Source: Collinsella aerofaciens
GTDB taxonomy: Bacteria; Actinomycetota; Coriobacteriia; Coriobacteriales; Coriobacteriaceae
Length of the DNA stretch: 64,000 nt
Assembly: GCF_020181355.1 (NCBI RefSeq)
Contig: NZ_CP084004.1
Location: 248,001 to 312,000, forward strand
Reading direction: 5' to 3'
The notes below the pieces were generated by a model. The model saw nothing but the letters and a program-made list of their open reading frames with translations, was not told the origin of the DNA and made no database searches. Below are positions 25,103 to 33,661 of the stretch, in pieces. How positions within the stretch are numbered: the stretch's first letter is position 1; each line of letters starts with the position of its first letter. The position numbers and the translations under genes were made by a program.

Positions 25103-25999
25103 TTATTTCTTTGGCACTTCGACGCGAACCTTGTTGGGAATAAGCTCAGTCGCGCAGGCCCACCAGCCATTTTGCTGGGCAGCATCGGCAAGCCTTTCGA
25201 CCGTGGCAGCGGTGTCGCAAATGGCAAACGAGCAGGCACCCGATCCGCACACATCTACAGCAACGGTTCCGTCCTGTTTACGCAGCCAGTCGAGGACCGT
25301 TTGAATCTGCGACTCCATCTGTGCGGAAATGACACCCAGATTGTTATGGATGAGTGCATATGCCGTCTCGGCATCACCAGCACGCAAGGCAGAAGCTATC
25401 GCGCCGGGCTTGTCCGCAGGCACCGGGGCCTCGTCAAAACGTCGATAGGCTTCAATTGTCGAAACGCTTGCCTCGCGCGGCTTGACCAGCACGACGGGCG
25501 TCGCGGGCAGCGCGGGGTACTCAGTTGCCAGCACGTCTCCCCCACCTACGTAGAACGCAGGACTCGCGTGCAAAAAGAACGGGACGTCGGCACCAATGCC
25601 CCGCGCAATGTCATCGAGCGCTGGGTCGGTGCGATCAATGCCCCAGAGCTCCGCCAAGGCGACAATGACCGCGGCCGCATCCGTCGAGGGGCCGCCCAAG
25701 CCGGCGCACAATGGAATGCGCTTCTCAATCGTCACGCAGATGTTTGCCTCGCGACCATAATGCTCGGCCATAGCAACCGCAGCCCGATACGCCGTATTCT
25801 TTTGCATGGGAAAATCTGATGCTGGAACCGTCTGGACGGTCAGCGCCTGCAACGGCGTGACCGTCACGGTATCGGAAAGACCGACGGCCGCCATCAGGGA
25901 ATCGACCCTGTGGTAGCCGCGGTCATCGCGCTCGGTATGAACCCCCAGGTAGAGGTTAATCTTTGCCGGCGCGGAAAGAGTCAGGGACCGATCGGTCAC
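25103..25999 (-). CDS. ispE: 4-diphosphocytidyl-2-C-methyl-D-erythritol kinase
   Basis: 298 residues. GHMP kinase fold: N-terminal SAPAKINLYLGV, the ATP loop PLCAGLGGPSTDAAAV at about 95-110, and the C-terminal VCGSGACSFAI. It phosphorylates CDP-ME in the MEP pathway, between IspD and IspF (both encoded at 4-5 kb). It is coupled to veg (2-bp gap), the same neighbour as in Bacillus. Confidence 0.96.
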   Translation of the reverse strand: MTDRSLTLSAPAKINLYLGVHTERDDRGYHRVDSLMAAVGLSDTVTVTPLQALTVQTVPASDFPMQKNTAYRAAVAMAEHYGREANICVTIEKRIPLCAGLGGPSTDAAAVIVALAELWGIDRTDPALDDIARGIGADVPFFLHASPAFYVGGGDVLATEYPALPATPVVLVKPREASVSTIEAYRRFDEAPVPADKPGAIASALRAGDAETAYALIHNNLGVISAQMESQIQTVLDWLRKQDGTVAVDVCGSGACSFAICDTAATVERLADAAQQNGWWACATELIPNKVRVEVPKK

Positions 26000-26001
26000 C
26001 G

Positions 26002-26298
26002 TTAATGCTCCTCGAGCTGATTGCCGAGCGGGGTAAAGATATGCTCGCCGCTCTCGGGGTCGAACAACTCGACCTGGCCGGTGAGGACATCGATATACTG
26101 GTAGGACTGACGCGACTTGCGGCCGCGACGCTCGTCGACCTCGACAATGAAGACGGCCGGGTGGACGCTCTTGATGGTGCCCATGCGCTCGACGACGCGG
26201 GTACGGCCCATGTTGGCCTTCACCTTGACGCGATCGCCCACCATATCGGTCAGCTTCTCGTGGATGTCGTCGACGTGATTGACTTCCATCTCTTCCAT
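26002..26298 (-). CDS. veg: Veg family protein
   Basis: 98 residues from the ATG that follows GGAGG by 9 nt. The core VGDRVKVKANMGRTRVVERMGTIKSVHPAVFIVEV is a small beta-barrel domain matching the Veg family; Bacillus Veg promotes biofilm gene expression. The protein is slightly longer at both ends than Bacillus Veg. It directly precedes ispE, a conserved Gram-positive arrangement. The molecular role is not settled even in Bacillus. Confidence 0.85.
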   Translation of the reverse strand: MEEMEVNHVDDIHEKLTDMVGDRVKVKANMGRTRVVERMGTIKSVHPAVFIVEVDERRGRKSRQSYQYIDVLTGQVELFDPESGEHIFTPLGNQLEEH

Positions 26299-26365
26299 GA
26301 ACAGGGCCTCCAGAAGGTGCAATTCAAAAAGGGGATAATACCCCTAAGATAGACAAAACTCTAAT

Positions 26366-26395
26366 ACTATAGCACCCTGCTGCCGCCATACGCAA
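26366..26395 (-). promoter_or_regulatory. Probable veg-ispE promoter
   Basis: Minus strand TTGCGT, 18-nt spacer, TATAGT, about 68 nt before the veg start. It lies close to, or just inside, the left edge of the IS110 insertion, depending on which element boundary is correct. Confidence 0.45.
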
Positions 26396-26427
26396 GTAGC
26401 TAAATAAGCCCCATTACAGTTTGAGCC

Positions 26428-26453
26428 GTCCGAAAGGGCGGCTCTTTTCCGTT
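26428..26453 (+). other. Hairpin with T tract left of the IS110 transposase
   Basis: GAGCCG / CGGCTC stem (plus flanking pairs) followed by TTTT on the plus strand. No plus-strand gene lies upstream, so it is not an ordinary terminator. It may belong to the IS110 left end or be the structured target. Confidence 0.4.
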
Positions 26454-26469
26454 GCACGGTTATACGATT

Positions 26470-26673
26470 GAGCCGTACCGGTGGTCGCTGGCCGACCGCC
26501 CCGGACGGCCGTCAGCCCCTGCCCCGTAGAGGGCCCGGGACGTGTTGCCGCCGGGGCGGGAGGGGCCGCGGGGAACGACTGATAGAGATGTGCCGGGCCC
26601 GGACCGGGCCACGGCGGGGTAATGTGGGTGTCGCTTCCGCGGCTAACGGCCGGCTCAAGGGAGAGGATACACC
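26470..26673 (+). ncRNA. Probable IS110 bridge-RNA region
   Basis: About 200 nt of very GC-rich, highly self-complementary, non-coding sequence just before the transposase, for example GGCCGACCGCCCCGGACGGCC and GGGCCCGGACCGGGCC as stem candidates. IS110 elements of this layout encode a bridge RNA in the left end that pairs with donor and target DNA. Exact ends and guide loops cannot be set by eye. Confidence 0.5.
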
Positions 26674-27840
26674 ATGCCTGCAGCAGAGACGCCCGTGGCC
26701 TACCTGGGGATCGACGTCGGGAAGAGCTCGCACAGCGCGTGCGCGCTCGATGCGGGAGGGGGCGTCGCCTTCAGGGCCGAGCTGGCAAACAGGCCCGACG
26801 ACATCGACCGGCTGCTCGAGCGGGCCGGCTCCGGCGCGCTGGTCGTCGTCGACCAGAAGCGAAACATCGGCGCACTGGTCCTCGCGCGCGCCCATGCGCA
26901 CGGGAACCCCTGCGCCTACCTGCCCGGATATGCCGAGAAGCAGGCCCGCGGGATGTTCCCCGGCATCGCGAAGACCGACGCCATCGACGCCGAGGTGATC
27001 GCGCGCACCGCGCTCGGCGTGCCCCGCGCCCTCAGGCCGGCGCCCGAGGAGCCCGAGGGGACCGCCTCGCTGCGGATCCTGTCGTCGCAGCGCGAGTTTG
27101 CGTCGTCCGCCAGGACCCGCGCGAAGAACAGGCTGCGCGCGACCCTGCTCGAGGCCGACCCCGCGCTCGAGGGCGCGGTCGACCCGTCGAGCCGCTGGCA
27201 GGTGTCGATGCTGGCCGAGTTCGGCGGGGCCGCCGGGTGCTCGGCCGCCGGCTGGCGCAGGTTCTCGAACGCCGCCAGGCGCGCGGGCGCCCCCGCGGCG
27301 GGGGCCAGGAGGCTCTGGGAGGCGCTGCTGGCCTCGTCGCGCTCGGGAAGGCGGCTCCCGGCCGGCGAGGACGTCGCGGTCCGGATACTCGCCCGGGAGA
27401 TAGCCTCCCTCGACGCCGACATCGAGGAACTCGACTCGCTCGTGGCCGACTCGCTGGCGGGCGACGAGGTCTACGAGTGCCTCCTCACGGTGCCCGGGAT
27501 CGGCCCCAAGACCGCCGCGGCGCTGGTGACGTCGATCGACATATCCGCGTTCAGGGGGCACGACGAGCTCGCGAGCTATTGCGGCGTGGCGCCGTCAGAC
27601 AGGCGCTCCGGGAGCAGCATCAGGTCGACGTCGCCTCAGCACGGCGGGAACAGGCGGCTCAAGAACCTGCTCATATTCAGCTGCAACTCCCTCATCGGCA
27701 CGGACAACAGGTTCGGGAGGTACTACGGGGAGTGCAGGGCGAGGGGGATGAGGCACAGCAAGGCGCTGAAGGCGGTCGCGAGGAAGAGGCTCAAGGTCAT
27801 CTACGCGATCATGCGCGACGCCGTCCCGTACGCGGCCTAG
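26674..27840 (+). CDS. IS110-family transposase (recombinase)
   Basis: 388 residues. N-terminal RuvC-like DEDD domain: D14 in GIDVGKSSH, D60 in VVVDQKRNIG (Asp where many IS110 proteins have Glu), and D102/D105 in AKTDAIDAEVIA. A coiled middle region follows, then the Transposase_20 domain with VPGIGPKTAAALV and YCGVAPSDRRSG...GGNRRLKNLL, which carries the catalytic serine region. Start has GGGAGAGG upstream. The frame is intact, so the element may be active. It is RNA-guided by family (bridge RNA). Confidence 0.92.
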   Translation: MPAAETPVAYLGIDVGKSSHSACALDAGGGVAFRAELANRPDDIDRLLERAGSGALVVVDQKRNIGALVLARAHAHGNPCAYLPGYAEKQARGMFPGIAKTDAIDAEVIARTALGVPRALRPAPEEPEGTASLRILSSQREFASSARTRAKNRLRATLLEADPALEGAVDPSSRWQVSMLAEFGGAAGCSAAGWRRFSNAARRAGAPAAGARRLWEALLASSRSGRRLPAGEDVAVRILAREIASLDADIEELDSLVADSLAGDEVYECLLTVPGIGPKTAAALVTSIDISAFRGHDELASYCGVAPSDRRSGSSIRSTSPQHGGNRRLKNLLIFSCNSLIGTDNRFGRYYGECRARGMRHSKALKAVARKRLKVIYAIMRDAVPYAA

Positions 27841-27988
27841 CGGGCGGCGGGATCAACCGAAGAGGAAACCAAGCGGGGGCGCCAGATGCCCGGATGCGTC
27901 ATGCCGAAATGGCGCGAAGCACGCGGTTGACAAAACTATAGAGACACGTCCCAAATACGTACCAGACGACAACCTCGCATGACCAGTT

Positions 27989-28016
27989 GTTACGCGGTTT
28001 GGTAAAACCGCGTAAC
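27989..28016. repeat. GTTACGCGGTT palindrome at the dtd stop
   Basis: Perfect 12-bp arms GTTACGCGGTTT / AAACCGCGTAAC with a 4-nt loop, beginning at the base after the dtd stop (minus strand). No U tract. Same family as 21938-21964. Confidence 0.85.
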
Positions 28017-28463
28017 CTAAAGGTTGTCGGTGTCCAAGACGATGGTGAATGGGCCGTCGTTGACAAGATCGACTTTCATATCGGCGCCAAAGATGCCGTG
28101 CGCCACGTGTTCGACATCTTGACGAACGAGCGTCAGGAAGTACTCGTAGAGCTCGTTGGCAACATCGGGTGCGCCGGCATCCGTAAACGACGGACGGCGA
28201 CCGTGGCGGCAGTCAGCGAACAGCGTGAACTGCGACACCACGAGCACCTCGCCGTCGACATCGGCAAGCGCCAAGTTGGTCTTGCCGTTCTCGTCCTCGT
28301 TGATACGCAGCCCGCGGAGCTTGCCCCACAGCTTGTCGGCCTCGGCACGCGTATCGCCATGGCCCACACCCAGCAGCACCAGGTAGCCGCGTCCAATGCG
28401 GCCCACGCACTCGCCGTCGACCGTCACGCCGGCGTTGAGCACGCGCTGCACCACCGCACGCAT
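28017..28463 (-). CDS. dtd: D-aminoacyl-tRNA deacylase
   Basis: 148 residues, normal length. [15 protein letters not shown] at the N-terminus, the active-site SQFTLFAD, and NDGPFT near the C-terminus (NSGPVT in most relatives, so one of the two signatures is slightly altered). It removes D-amino acids mischarged on tRNA. It is 3 bp after rdgB in a quality-control cluster with rph. Confidence 0.94.
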   Translation of the reverse strand: MRAVVQRVLNAGVTVDGECVGRIGRGYLVLLGVGHGDTRAEADKLWGKLRGLRINEDENGKTNLALADVDGEVLVVSQFTLFADCRHGRRPSFTDAGAPDVANELYEYFLTLVRQDVEHVAHGIFGADMKVDLVNDGPFTIVLDTDNL

Positions 28464-28466
28464 GGC

Positions 28467-29108
28467 CTACTCCTCGCCCGTCAGCTTGGCGGACAGATGC
28501 TCGAGCGCGTGGAATCGATGGCTGATGGCGTTCTTCTCGTCCGCCGTGAGCTCGGCCATGGTCTTGCCCGGCGTGTCGACCGGCAGGAACAGCGGGTCAT
28601 AGCCAAAGCCGTGATCGCCGCGGCCCTCGTGCGCGATAACGCCCTCGCAGACGCCCTCGCCATAGGTGACCAAGCCGTCCGTGTCGATGAGCGCAACGAC
28701 GCTCATAAAGCGCGCGGTACGATCCTCATCTGCCACGCCATTCAGATTCACGAGCAGCTTGGCATTGTTGGCGGCATCGTCGCCGTGAACGCCCGCGTAG
28801 CGTGCGCTATACACACCGGGCTCACCGTCCAGCGCGTCGACGACCAGGCCCGAATCGTCGGCAATGGCCATGAGCCCCGTCTCTTCGACGGCAGCCTGCG
28901 CCTTGATGATGGCGTTCTCCAAAAACGTCGTGCCGTTTTCCTCGGGGTCCTCAAAATCGCCCAGCTGGCCGAGCGCCACAAAGCGAACCTCGGGCATAAC
29001 CTTGCCCAAAATGGCCTCGATCTCGGTGAGCTTATGGGCGTTGCCCGTTGCCACGACGATGGTCGCCGCCGGGTCGAGAGTGTCAATGTCGATCTTCTCA
29101 AGTGCCAT
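28467..29108 (-). CDS. rdgB: XTP/dITP diphosphatase (RdgB/HAM1)
   Basis: 213 residues from an ATG after AGGAGG. IVVATGNAHKLTEIEAIL is the N-terminal substrate/phosphate motif; ADDSGLVVDALDGEPGVYSARYAG the central signature; GFGYDPLF and AISHRFHAL the C-terminal ones. It hydrolyses non-canonical purine triphosphates. An N-terminal extension of about 17 residues precedes the motif. Confidence 0.95.
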   Translation of the reverse strand: MALEKIDIDTLDPAATIVVATGNAHKLTEIEAILGKVMPEVRFVALGQLGDFEDPEENGTTFLENAIIKAQAAVEETGLMAIADDSGLVVDALDGEPGVYSARYAGVHGDDAANNAKLLVNLNGVADEDRTARFMSVVALIDTDGLVTYGEGVCEGVIAHEGRGDHGFGYDPLFLPVDTPGKTMAELTADEKNAISHRFHALEHLSAKLTGEE

Positions 29109-29216
29109 GAGTGGCCTCCTTGTCTCTATAGCAATGCCGCGCCGAGGGCGACGAGGGCCTCTGCCTCTCCCCTCTCAATCAACGGCAGTCTTGTGTCTAG
29201 ACGTCTCCGCAGATGA

Positions 29217-29253
29217 AACCTACCAAATTAAACCTGTCCCTTTTTGGTAGGTT
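29217..29253 (-). repeat. GGGACAGG-core palindrome at the rph stop codon, AACCTRCCAAA type
   Basis: Perfect 11-bp arms AACCTACCAAA / TTTGGTAGGTT around the GGGACAGG core. It begins within the TAA stop of rph. Related copies are at 57855-57891 and 62713-62751. Confidence 0.88.
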
Positions 29254-29977
29254 AGGCGAGGGCTTGGCGCTGAAGCTCGATGAGCTCGGCGATACCTTTG
29301 TCGCCCAGGTCGAGCAGGGCGTTGAGGCGCTTACGGTCGAAGGGCGCCTGCTCGCCGGTACCCTGGAGCTCGATCATCTCACCGGCGTCGGTGGCGACGA
29401 GGTTCATGTCGACCTCGGCATGGCTGTCCTCGGAATAATCCAAGTCGAGCAGGGTGTTGCCGTCGACAACGCCCATGGAAATGGCAGCCACCTGGCCGAT
29501 AAGCGGGATGCGCTCGATCTTGCCCGCCTCGACCCACATGGCAAGGGCGTCGTGCAGTGCCACCCAGGCGCCGGTAATGCTCGCCGTTCGCGTGCCGCCG
29601 TCTGCCTGAATCACGTCGCAGTCGACGGTAACGGTGTACTCGCCGAGTGCCTTCATATTGACGACGGTACGCAGGCTGCGACCGATGAGGCGCTCGATCT
29701 CCATGGAGCGGCCCTTGCGGTTGGCGTGCTCGCGCTTGCAGCGCTTGCCGGTCGACGCCGGCAGCATGGCGTATTCCGCGGTCACCCAGCCGGCCTTGGC
29801 GCCCTTTCGCCAGCCCGGCACGCCCTCCTCGATAGTGGCGGCGCACAGCACGCGCGTGTCGCCGAACTCGGCCAAACACGAGCCGTGGGCGTGCTTCATG
29901 ACGCCACGGGTGAGCTTAACGGGGCGTAACTCGTTGGCGGCGCGACCGTTGGCGCGGTTGACCTGCATATACTCCAT
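29252..29977 (-). CDS. rph: Ribonuclease PH
   Basis: 241 residues. [28 protein letters not shown] is the usual N-terminus; [11 protein letters not shown] and IGRSLRT the phosphate/RNA-binding motifs; [19 protein letters not shown] the catalytic region. It trims tRNA 3' ends phosphorolytically. The rph-rdgB order is conserved in many bacteria. Start ATG with AAAGGA; a second ATG three codons in is possible. Confidence 0.96.
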   Translation of the reverse strand: MEYMQVNRANGRAANELRPVKLTRGVMKHAHGSCLAEFGDTRVLCAATIEEGVPGWRKGAKAGWVTAEYAMLPASTGKRCKREHANRKGRSMEIERLIGRSLRTVVNMKALGEYTVTVDCDVIQADGGTRTASITGAWVALHDALAMWVEAGKIERIPLIGQVAAISMGVVDGNTLLDLDYSEDSHAEVDMNLVATDAGEMIELQGTGEQAPFDRKRLNALLDLGDKGIAELIELQRQALA

Positions 29978-30031
29978 AGAAATATCCTTTCGGCAAAATA
30001 TGTGGCGAAGGCTTTGGCGGCTGCCTCACAT

Positions 30032-30916
30032 CTATTTCAGCTCATCGATATCGATATGTTCGATGCTCTTGAGCGGCTGACCAAAGATAAAGCTACCCGC
30101 CACCGCAAACTCGGCAATGTTATCGGCCGTCGTGGCAAAACGATGCTGCGGCTCGGCGGCGTCGCCCGCCAGCTGCTCGCGGCGCGTGAGGATATCGGTC
30201 AGCTCGCGCGTGGTCTCCTCGGCGGAACTCACGACGCGCACCCCAGGCCCCAGCGCATGGCGGATAGGTCCCACCAACAGCGGGAAATGCGTACAGCCAA
30301 GCACCACGGTATCGATACCGTGGTCGCGCAGCGGCTCAACCGTGGCACCCACCAGCGCACGCACGGCAGGCGTATCGAAGATGTCCTCGTTCTCAAGCCA
30401 CTGTTCCTGCAGGTGTGCACCCGAGGCTAGCTCGTGTTCGACAACCTCGACAAAGCTCGAGGCAGGACAGCCGTATACATCGACGCCGGCATCCAGATCC
30501 TGAATGGCGCGCGTGTAGGCGCCCGAGCGAATGGTGAGGTTGGTGGCGAGCACGCCCACGCGACGCGTACGCGTGCTGTTGATTGCTGCACGGGCACCCG
30601 GCGCGATCACACCGATCACGGGAACGTCGAGCACCTGCTGGGCCAGACGCAAGGCCGCAGCGGTCGCCGTGTTGCAGGCGATGACCATAATCTTGACGTC
30701 GTGCTTCGAAAGCCAACGACCCGCCTGCAACGCAAACGAGCGCACCTCATCCTCGGTGCGCGTGCCGTAGGGACAGCGCTTGGTGTCGCCAAAGTAGTAG
30801 ACGGACTCGTGCGGCAGCGCCGTCGCGATGGCGCGCGCAACCGTCAGACCGCCCAAACCAGAATCGAACACGCCAATCGGGCGCGTGTCGCCTGCCGGAT
30901 TCTCGATATCGGACAT
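30032..30916 (-). CDS. murI: Glutamate racemase
   Basis: 294 residues. IGVFDSGLGGLTVA and MVIACNTATAAAL (first catalytic Cys) in the N-terminal half; VLGCTHFPLL (second catalytic Cys) in the C-terminal half. It makes D-glutamate for peptidoglycan. The gene lies directly before rph in the direction of transcription, and near murE. Confidence 0.96.
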   Translation of the reverse strand: MSDIENPAGDTRPIGVFDSGLGGLTVARAIATALPHESVYYFGDTKRCPYGTRTEDEVRSFALQAGRWLSKHDVKIMVIACNTATAAALRLAQQVLDVPVIGVIAPGARAAINSTRTRRVGVLATNLTIRSGAYTRAIQDLDAGVDVYGCPASSFVEVVEHELASGAHLQEQWLENEDIFDTPAVRALVGATVEPLRDHGIDTVVLGCTHFPLLVGPIRHALGPGVRVVSSAEETTRELTDILTRREQLAGDAAEPQHRFATTADNIAEFAVAGSFIFGQPLKSIEHIDIDELK

Positions 30917-30967
30917 TACCTCACCAGTCTCTCTCGAAAAGACATGTCCAAGTGCGGCGACGCCGCG

Positions 30968-31879
30968 CTACGAACGCGCCGCGACCAGCAGCTCTGCCGT
31001 CGCCGCCCAACCGTCGATAATTTTGCCACGCGTAACGAAAGCGTTCTCGCAAGCAGCCAGGAACTCAGGCGCGCCGACGCTCGTCAGGCCATTCTCGACC
31101 AGGCAGAACGTGCCCACGTGATCGGCCATGTAGAAGTCGGACTCGGAATCGCCGAGCGCCAACGTCTCCTCGCGCTCGATCCCTAGGTGCTCGCAGAAGC
31201 GCGCAATGGCGACGCCCTTGTTGAGACCCGCGGGATTGATGTTGAATGCGCGGCCGTCCTCGACGCGATCGAGCTCGAGCGTCGTCGGCTTGGACAGGTG
31301 AGTCAGATGGCCGTTGCACGCCCAGATCAGACCGCAGCCGGCCTCGTCCAGGATGGCCTGAACCTCATCGTCGGGCACATCGCCGCGCATGCCGACGGTG
31401 ACCTCACGGTATTTGTAGCCGGTCGACATGTCGTTGTGATACTCGATCTTGTGCGGCCAGCGGGCGAGGATCTTCTCGCACACGCCGGTCTGCTCGATCA
31501 CCTGGTGCGGCGTGAGGCCGCAAGAGGAGTCGTAGGGCATGTCGCCGGTCAGATACTCCCAATCGTTGGCTTTAAGGTCGTACATGACCAGACCGCCCAT
31601 CTCGCCAATGTAGGAGTTGAGGCCGAGCACGCGCGCGTCCTCGTGGATCATGGTACGATTGCGGCCCGAGGTGGGAACCACCTGAATACCAGCGCGAGCG
31701 AGCGCCACGACGGCCTCGACGAGTTTGGTCGAGGGGTTGCCGTCGTTGTCGCGCAGCACGCACGAGCCGGGTGCAAGCATCGTGGCATCCAGGTCGGTAA
31801 AGACGTACTTGACCTTGGCCAAGCGCTCGCGCATCTCGCCCGAAAGCTCGGCGACGGTCGGCAGGGTATTGTGGGACAT
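30968..31879 (-). CDS. HAD-superfamily hydrolase, Cof-like (IIB)
   Basis: 303 residues from MSHNTLPTV (GGAG upstream). Motif I is FTDLDATML, with Ala where HADs usually have Gly in DxDGT; motif II region VPTSGRNR; the lysine in NKGVAIARFCEHLGI; and motif IV LGDSESDFYMA. The C2B cap lies between. It is a probable phosphatase of a sugar phosphate or nucleotide; the substrate is not predictable. Located between murE and murI. Confidence 0.88.
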   Translation of the reverse strand: MSHNTLPTVAELSGEMRERLAKVKYVFTDLDATMLAPGSCVLRDNDGNPSTKLVEAVVALARAGIQVVPTSGRNRTMIHEDARVLGLNSYIGEMGGLVMYDLKANDWEYLTGDMPYDSSCGLTPHQVIEQTGVCEKILARWPHKIEYHNDMSTGYKYREVTVGMRGDVPDDEVQAILDEAGCGLIWACNGHLTHLSKPTTLELDRVEDGRAFNINPAGLNKGVAIARFCEHLGIEREETLALGDSESDFYMADHVGTFCLVENGLTSVGAPEFLAACENAFVTRGKIIDGWAATAELLVAARS

Positions 31880-31986
31880 GGTTACTCCGTTTACGTAGAA
31901 GGGTTTGGACTTGGACGGCATGTTTTGATTGAGGGAACACGCTTATGGCGACAGCGCACTCAGGGCGCCGCCGCCATCATGGTTCA

Positions 31987-33549
31987 TTAGTCAAACTGGG
32001 CAACATCGATCAGGCGATTGGCCAGCGAAAGGTCGCTCTCGATGGGCACGAACTCGTCGCCCACGTGCATGAGCTCCTCGTCACCCTTTGCCAGCAGCAA
32101 GACAATGGTGGGAGCATCGGGGTTGACGTACTCCTCGCGCGCCGCCTTGAACGCCGCATGCACAGCGGCTTCGCGATCGAGGATGATCTTGTTCGGCGTA
32201 TCGTCGGGAACATGTTCGGCAAGCTCGCGACAGACCTTCATCGGGTCCTCGTGAGCCGGGTCCTCATTGGCAAAGATCATCAGGTCGGAATACGGTGCGG
32301 CCTCGCGCGGAAGCTGCTCGCGGCGCTCCTGCGCCTTGCCGCCGGCAGCGCCAAACACCGCAATGACCGGACTAGCGGGAAACGCGCGCTTGACCGACGA
32401 GAAAAGCGAGCGGAACGAAAGCTGGTTGTGCGCGTAGTCGACGACACAAATCACGCGGCCGTCCTTCGACTCCACGACCTCCATACGGCCCGGCACACGC
32501 AGTTTTGAGAGGCCCTTCTTGATAGCCTCGATACCGATGCCGATCTCGCGCGCAGCGGCGATAGCGACCAGCGCGTTCTCCACGTTAAAGTCGCCCGCGA
32601 TACCCAGCAGGACCTTCTCCCCCGCCTCGGACTCGTCGGCGCTCATGCCGTGCAAGTTGAACTCGATGTTAAAGCCGAGCATGCGGACATCGCTCGCCCA
32701 CAGGCTTGCCTCGGGATGCTCGACGCCAACGGTCACCAAGCGCTCGGCCGTCGACGCTGCCTCTAGCACACGGTCAACCTCTTCGGTGCCTAGATTCACC
32801 ACGGCGGTCTTTGCCTGGTCAAAGATCCTGAGTTTGCTCTCAAAATAATCCTCAAACGTGGGGTGTTCGATCGGCGAGATGTGGTCGCGGCCGATGTTGA
32901 GGAAGCACGCCACGTCAAACGGCAGATTCTCGACGCGTTGGTACTTGAGCGCCTGGCTCGAAACCTCCATGACCATGGACTGGCGACCGGACGTGCGGCA
33001 GTTGGCGATATGGCGCCAGACCTCGGGGGCCTCGGGCGTAGTATTGGTGCTCTCGTAGCACTCGATGCCATCGTCGGTACTCACCGAGCCGATCATGCCG
33101 CAGGACTCGCCCGCCGCTTTGATAATCGACTGGAGCATAAAAGCGGCCGTGGTCTTTCCCTTGGTACCGGTGATACCCACGATCTTGACGTCGTGGTCGG
33201 GACGGTCGTAGACCTCCGGCGGCAACAGGGCCATGGCCGTGCGAACGCTATCAACAACCAGCATCGCAGCACCGCTCTCCTGCGCCAGCGGCTCCAGAGA
33301 CTCGACCAGTGACTCCTCGCACACAAATGCGACGGCGCCCGCATCGAGCGCCATGCTCAAAAACGCGGGCTTAAAGGCAGCACCTTTGCAGAAGAACACG
33401 TCACCTGCCGAGACCGCGCGCGAATCAAACGAGCAGCCGGTCACGGCACGCTCGTCAACCTGCTCTGATGCGCGCAGCTCGCCGCACACATCGAGAAGCT
33501 TGGCAAGCGTATCGACCGTGGTCACGGTCGCGGAATCCGAATGGTGCAT
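31987..33549 (-). CDS. murE: MurE-type UDP-MurNAc-tripeptide synthetase
   Basis: 520 residues. Mur ligase layout: N-terminal UMP-binding domain (FDSRAVSAGDVFFCKGA), ATPase domain with GITGTKGKTT at 125-134, carbamylated-lysine region, and a C-terminal domain with FANEDPAHEDP at about residue 418. That last motif corresponds to the DNPA-type substrate loop of lysine-adding MurE rather than the DNPR loop of diaminopimelate-adding MurE. It adds residue 3 of the stem peptide; L-Lys or L-Orn is more likely than meso-DAP (inference). Confidence 0.9.
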   Translation of the reverse strand: MHHSDSATVTTVDTLAKLLDVCGELRASEQVDERAVTGCSFDSRAVSAGDVFFCKGAAFKPAFLSMALDAGAVAFVCEESLVESLEPLAQESGAAMLVVDSVRTAMALLPPEVYDRPDHDVKIVGITGTKGKTTAAFMLQSIIKAAGESCGMIGSVSTDDGIECYESTNTTPEAPEVWRHIANCRTSGRQSMVMEVSSQALKYQRVENLPFDVACFLNIGRDHISPIEHPTFEDYFESKLRIFDQAKTAVVNLGTEEVDRVLEAASTAERLVTVGVEHPEASLWASDVRMLGFNIEFNLHGMSADESEAGEKVLLGIAGDFNVENALVAIAAAREIGIGIEAIKKGLSKLRVPGRMEVVESKDGRVICVVDYAHNQLSFRSLFSSVKRAFPASPVIAVFGAAGGKAQERREQLPREAAPYSDLMIFANEDPAHEDPMKVCRELAEHVPDDTPNKIILDREAAVHAAFKAAREEYVNPDAPTIVLLLAKGDEELMHVGDEFVPIESDLSLANRLIDVAQFD

Positions 33550-33614
33550 CTTTCACCTTTCTCAGCCATTTGGCAGGGACGGTTTTTATAGTAACTGAAA
33601 CGCACCCACGCAAA

Positions 33615-33636
33615 AACGGCTCCCGGAGGAGCCGTT
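33615..33636 (-). terminator. asnB terminator
   Basis: Perfect 9-bp stem AACGGCTCC / GGAGCCGTT with a 4-nt loop and TTTTTG on the minus strand, 26 bp after asnB. Confidence 0.9.
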
Positions 33637-33661
33637 ACGCGCAGGCGTTCGTAAGCCGAGG

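Larger units (their letters stand above)
26361..27937 (+). mobile_element. IS110-family insertion sequence (boundaries provisional)
   Basis: One transposase gene with about 310 bp before and 100 bp after it, no terminal inverted repeats, as usual for IS110. A 9-bp direct repeat GACAAAACT (26352-26360 and 27929-27937) brackets it and defines the coordinates used here. A tighter left edge near 26.45 kb is also possible. The body is much richer in GC than the flanks. It separates dtd from veg. A TTGACA motif at 27927-27932 near the right end is suggestive, because RE-LE junction promoters are known in this family, but I could not find a -10 at proper spacing. Confidence 0.75.

Noticed and set aside
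26512-27561. 349-residue minus-strand frame over the IS110 transposase
   Set aside because: Compositional shadow of very GC-rich DNA; covers the predicted bridge-RNA region but has no RBS or domain.
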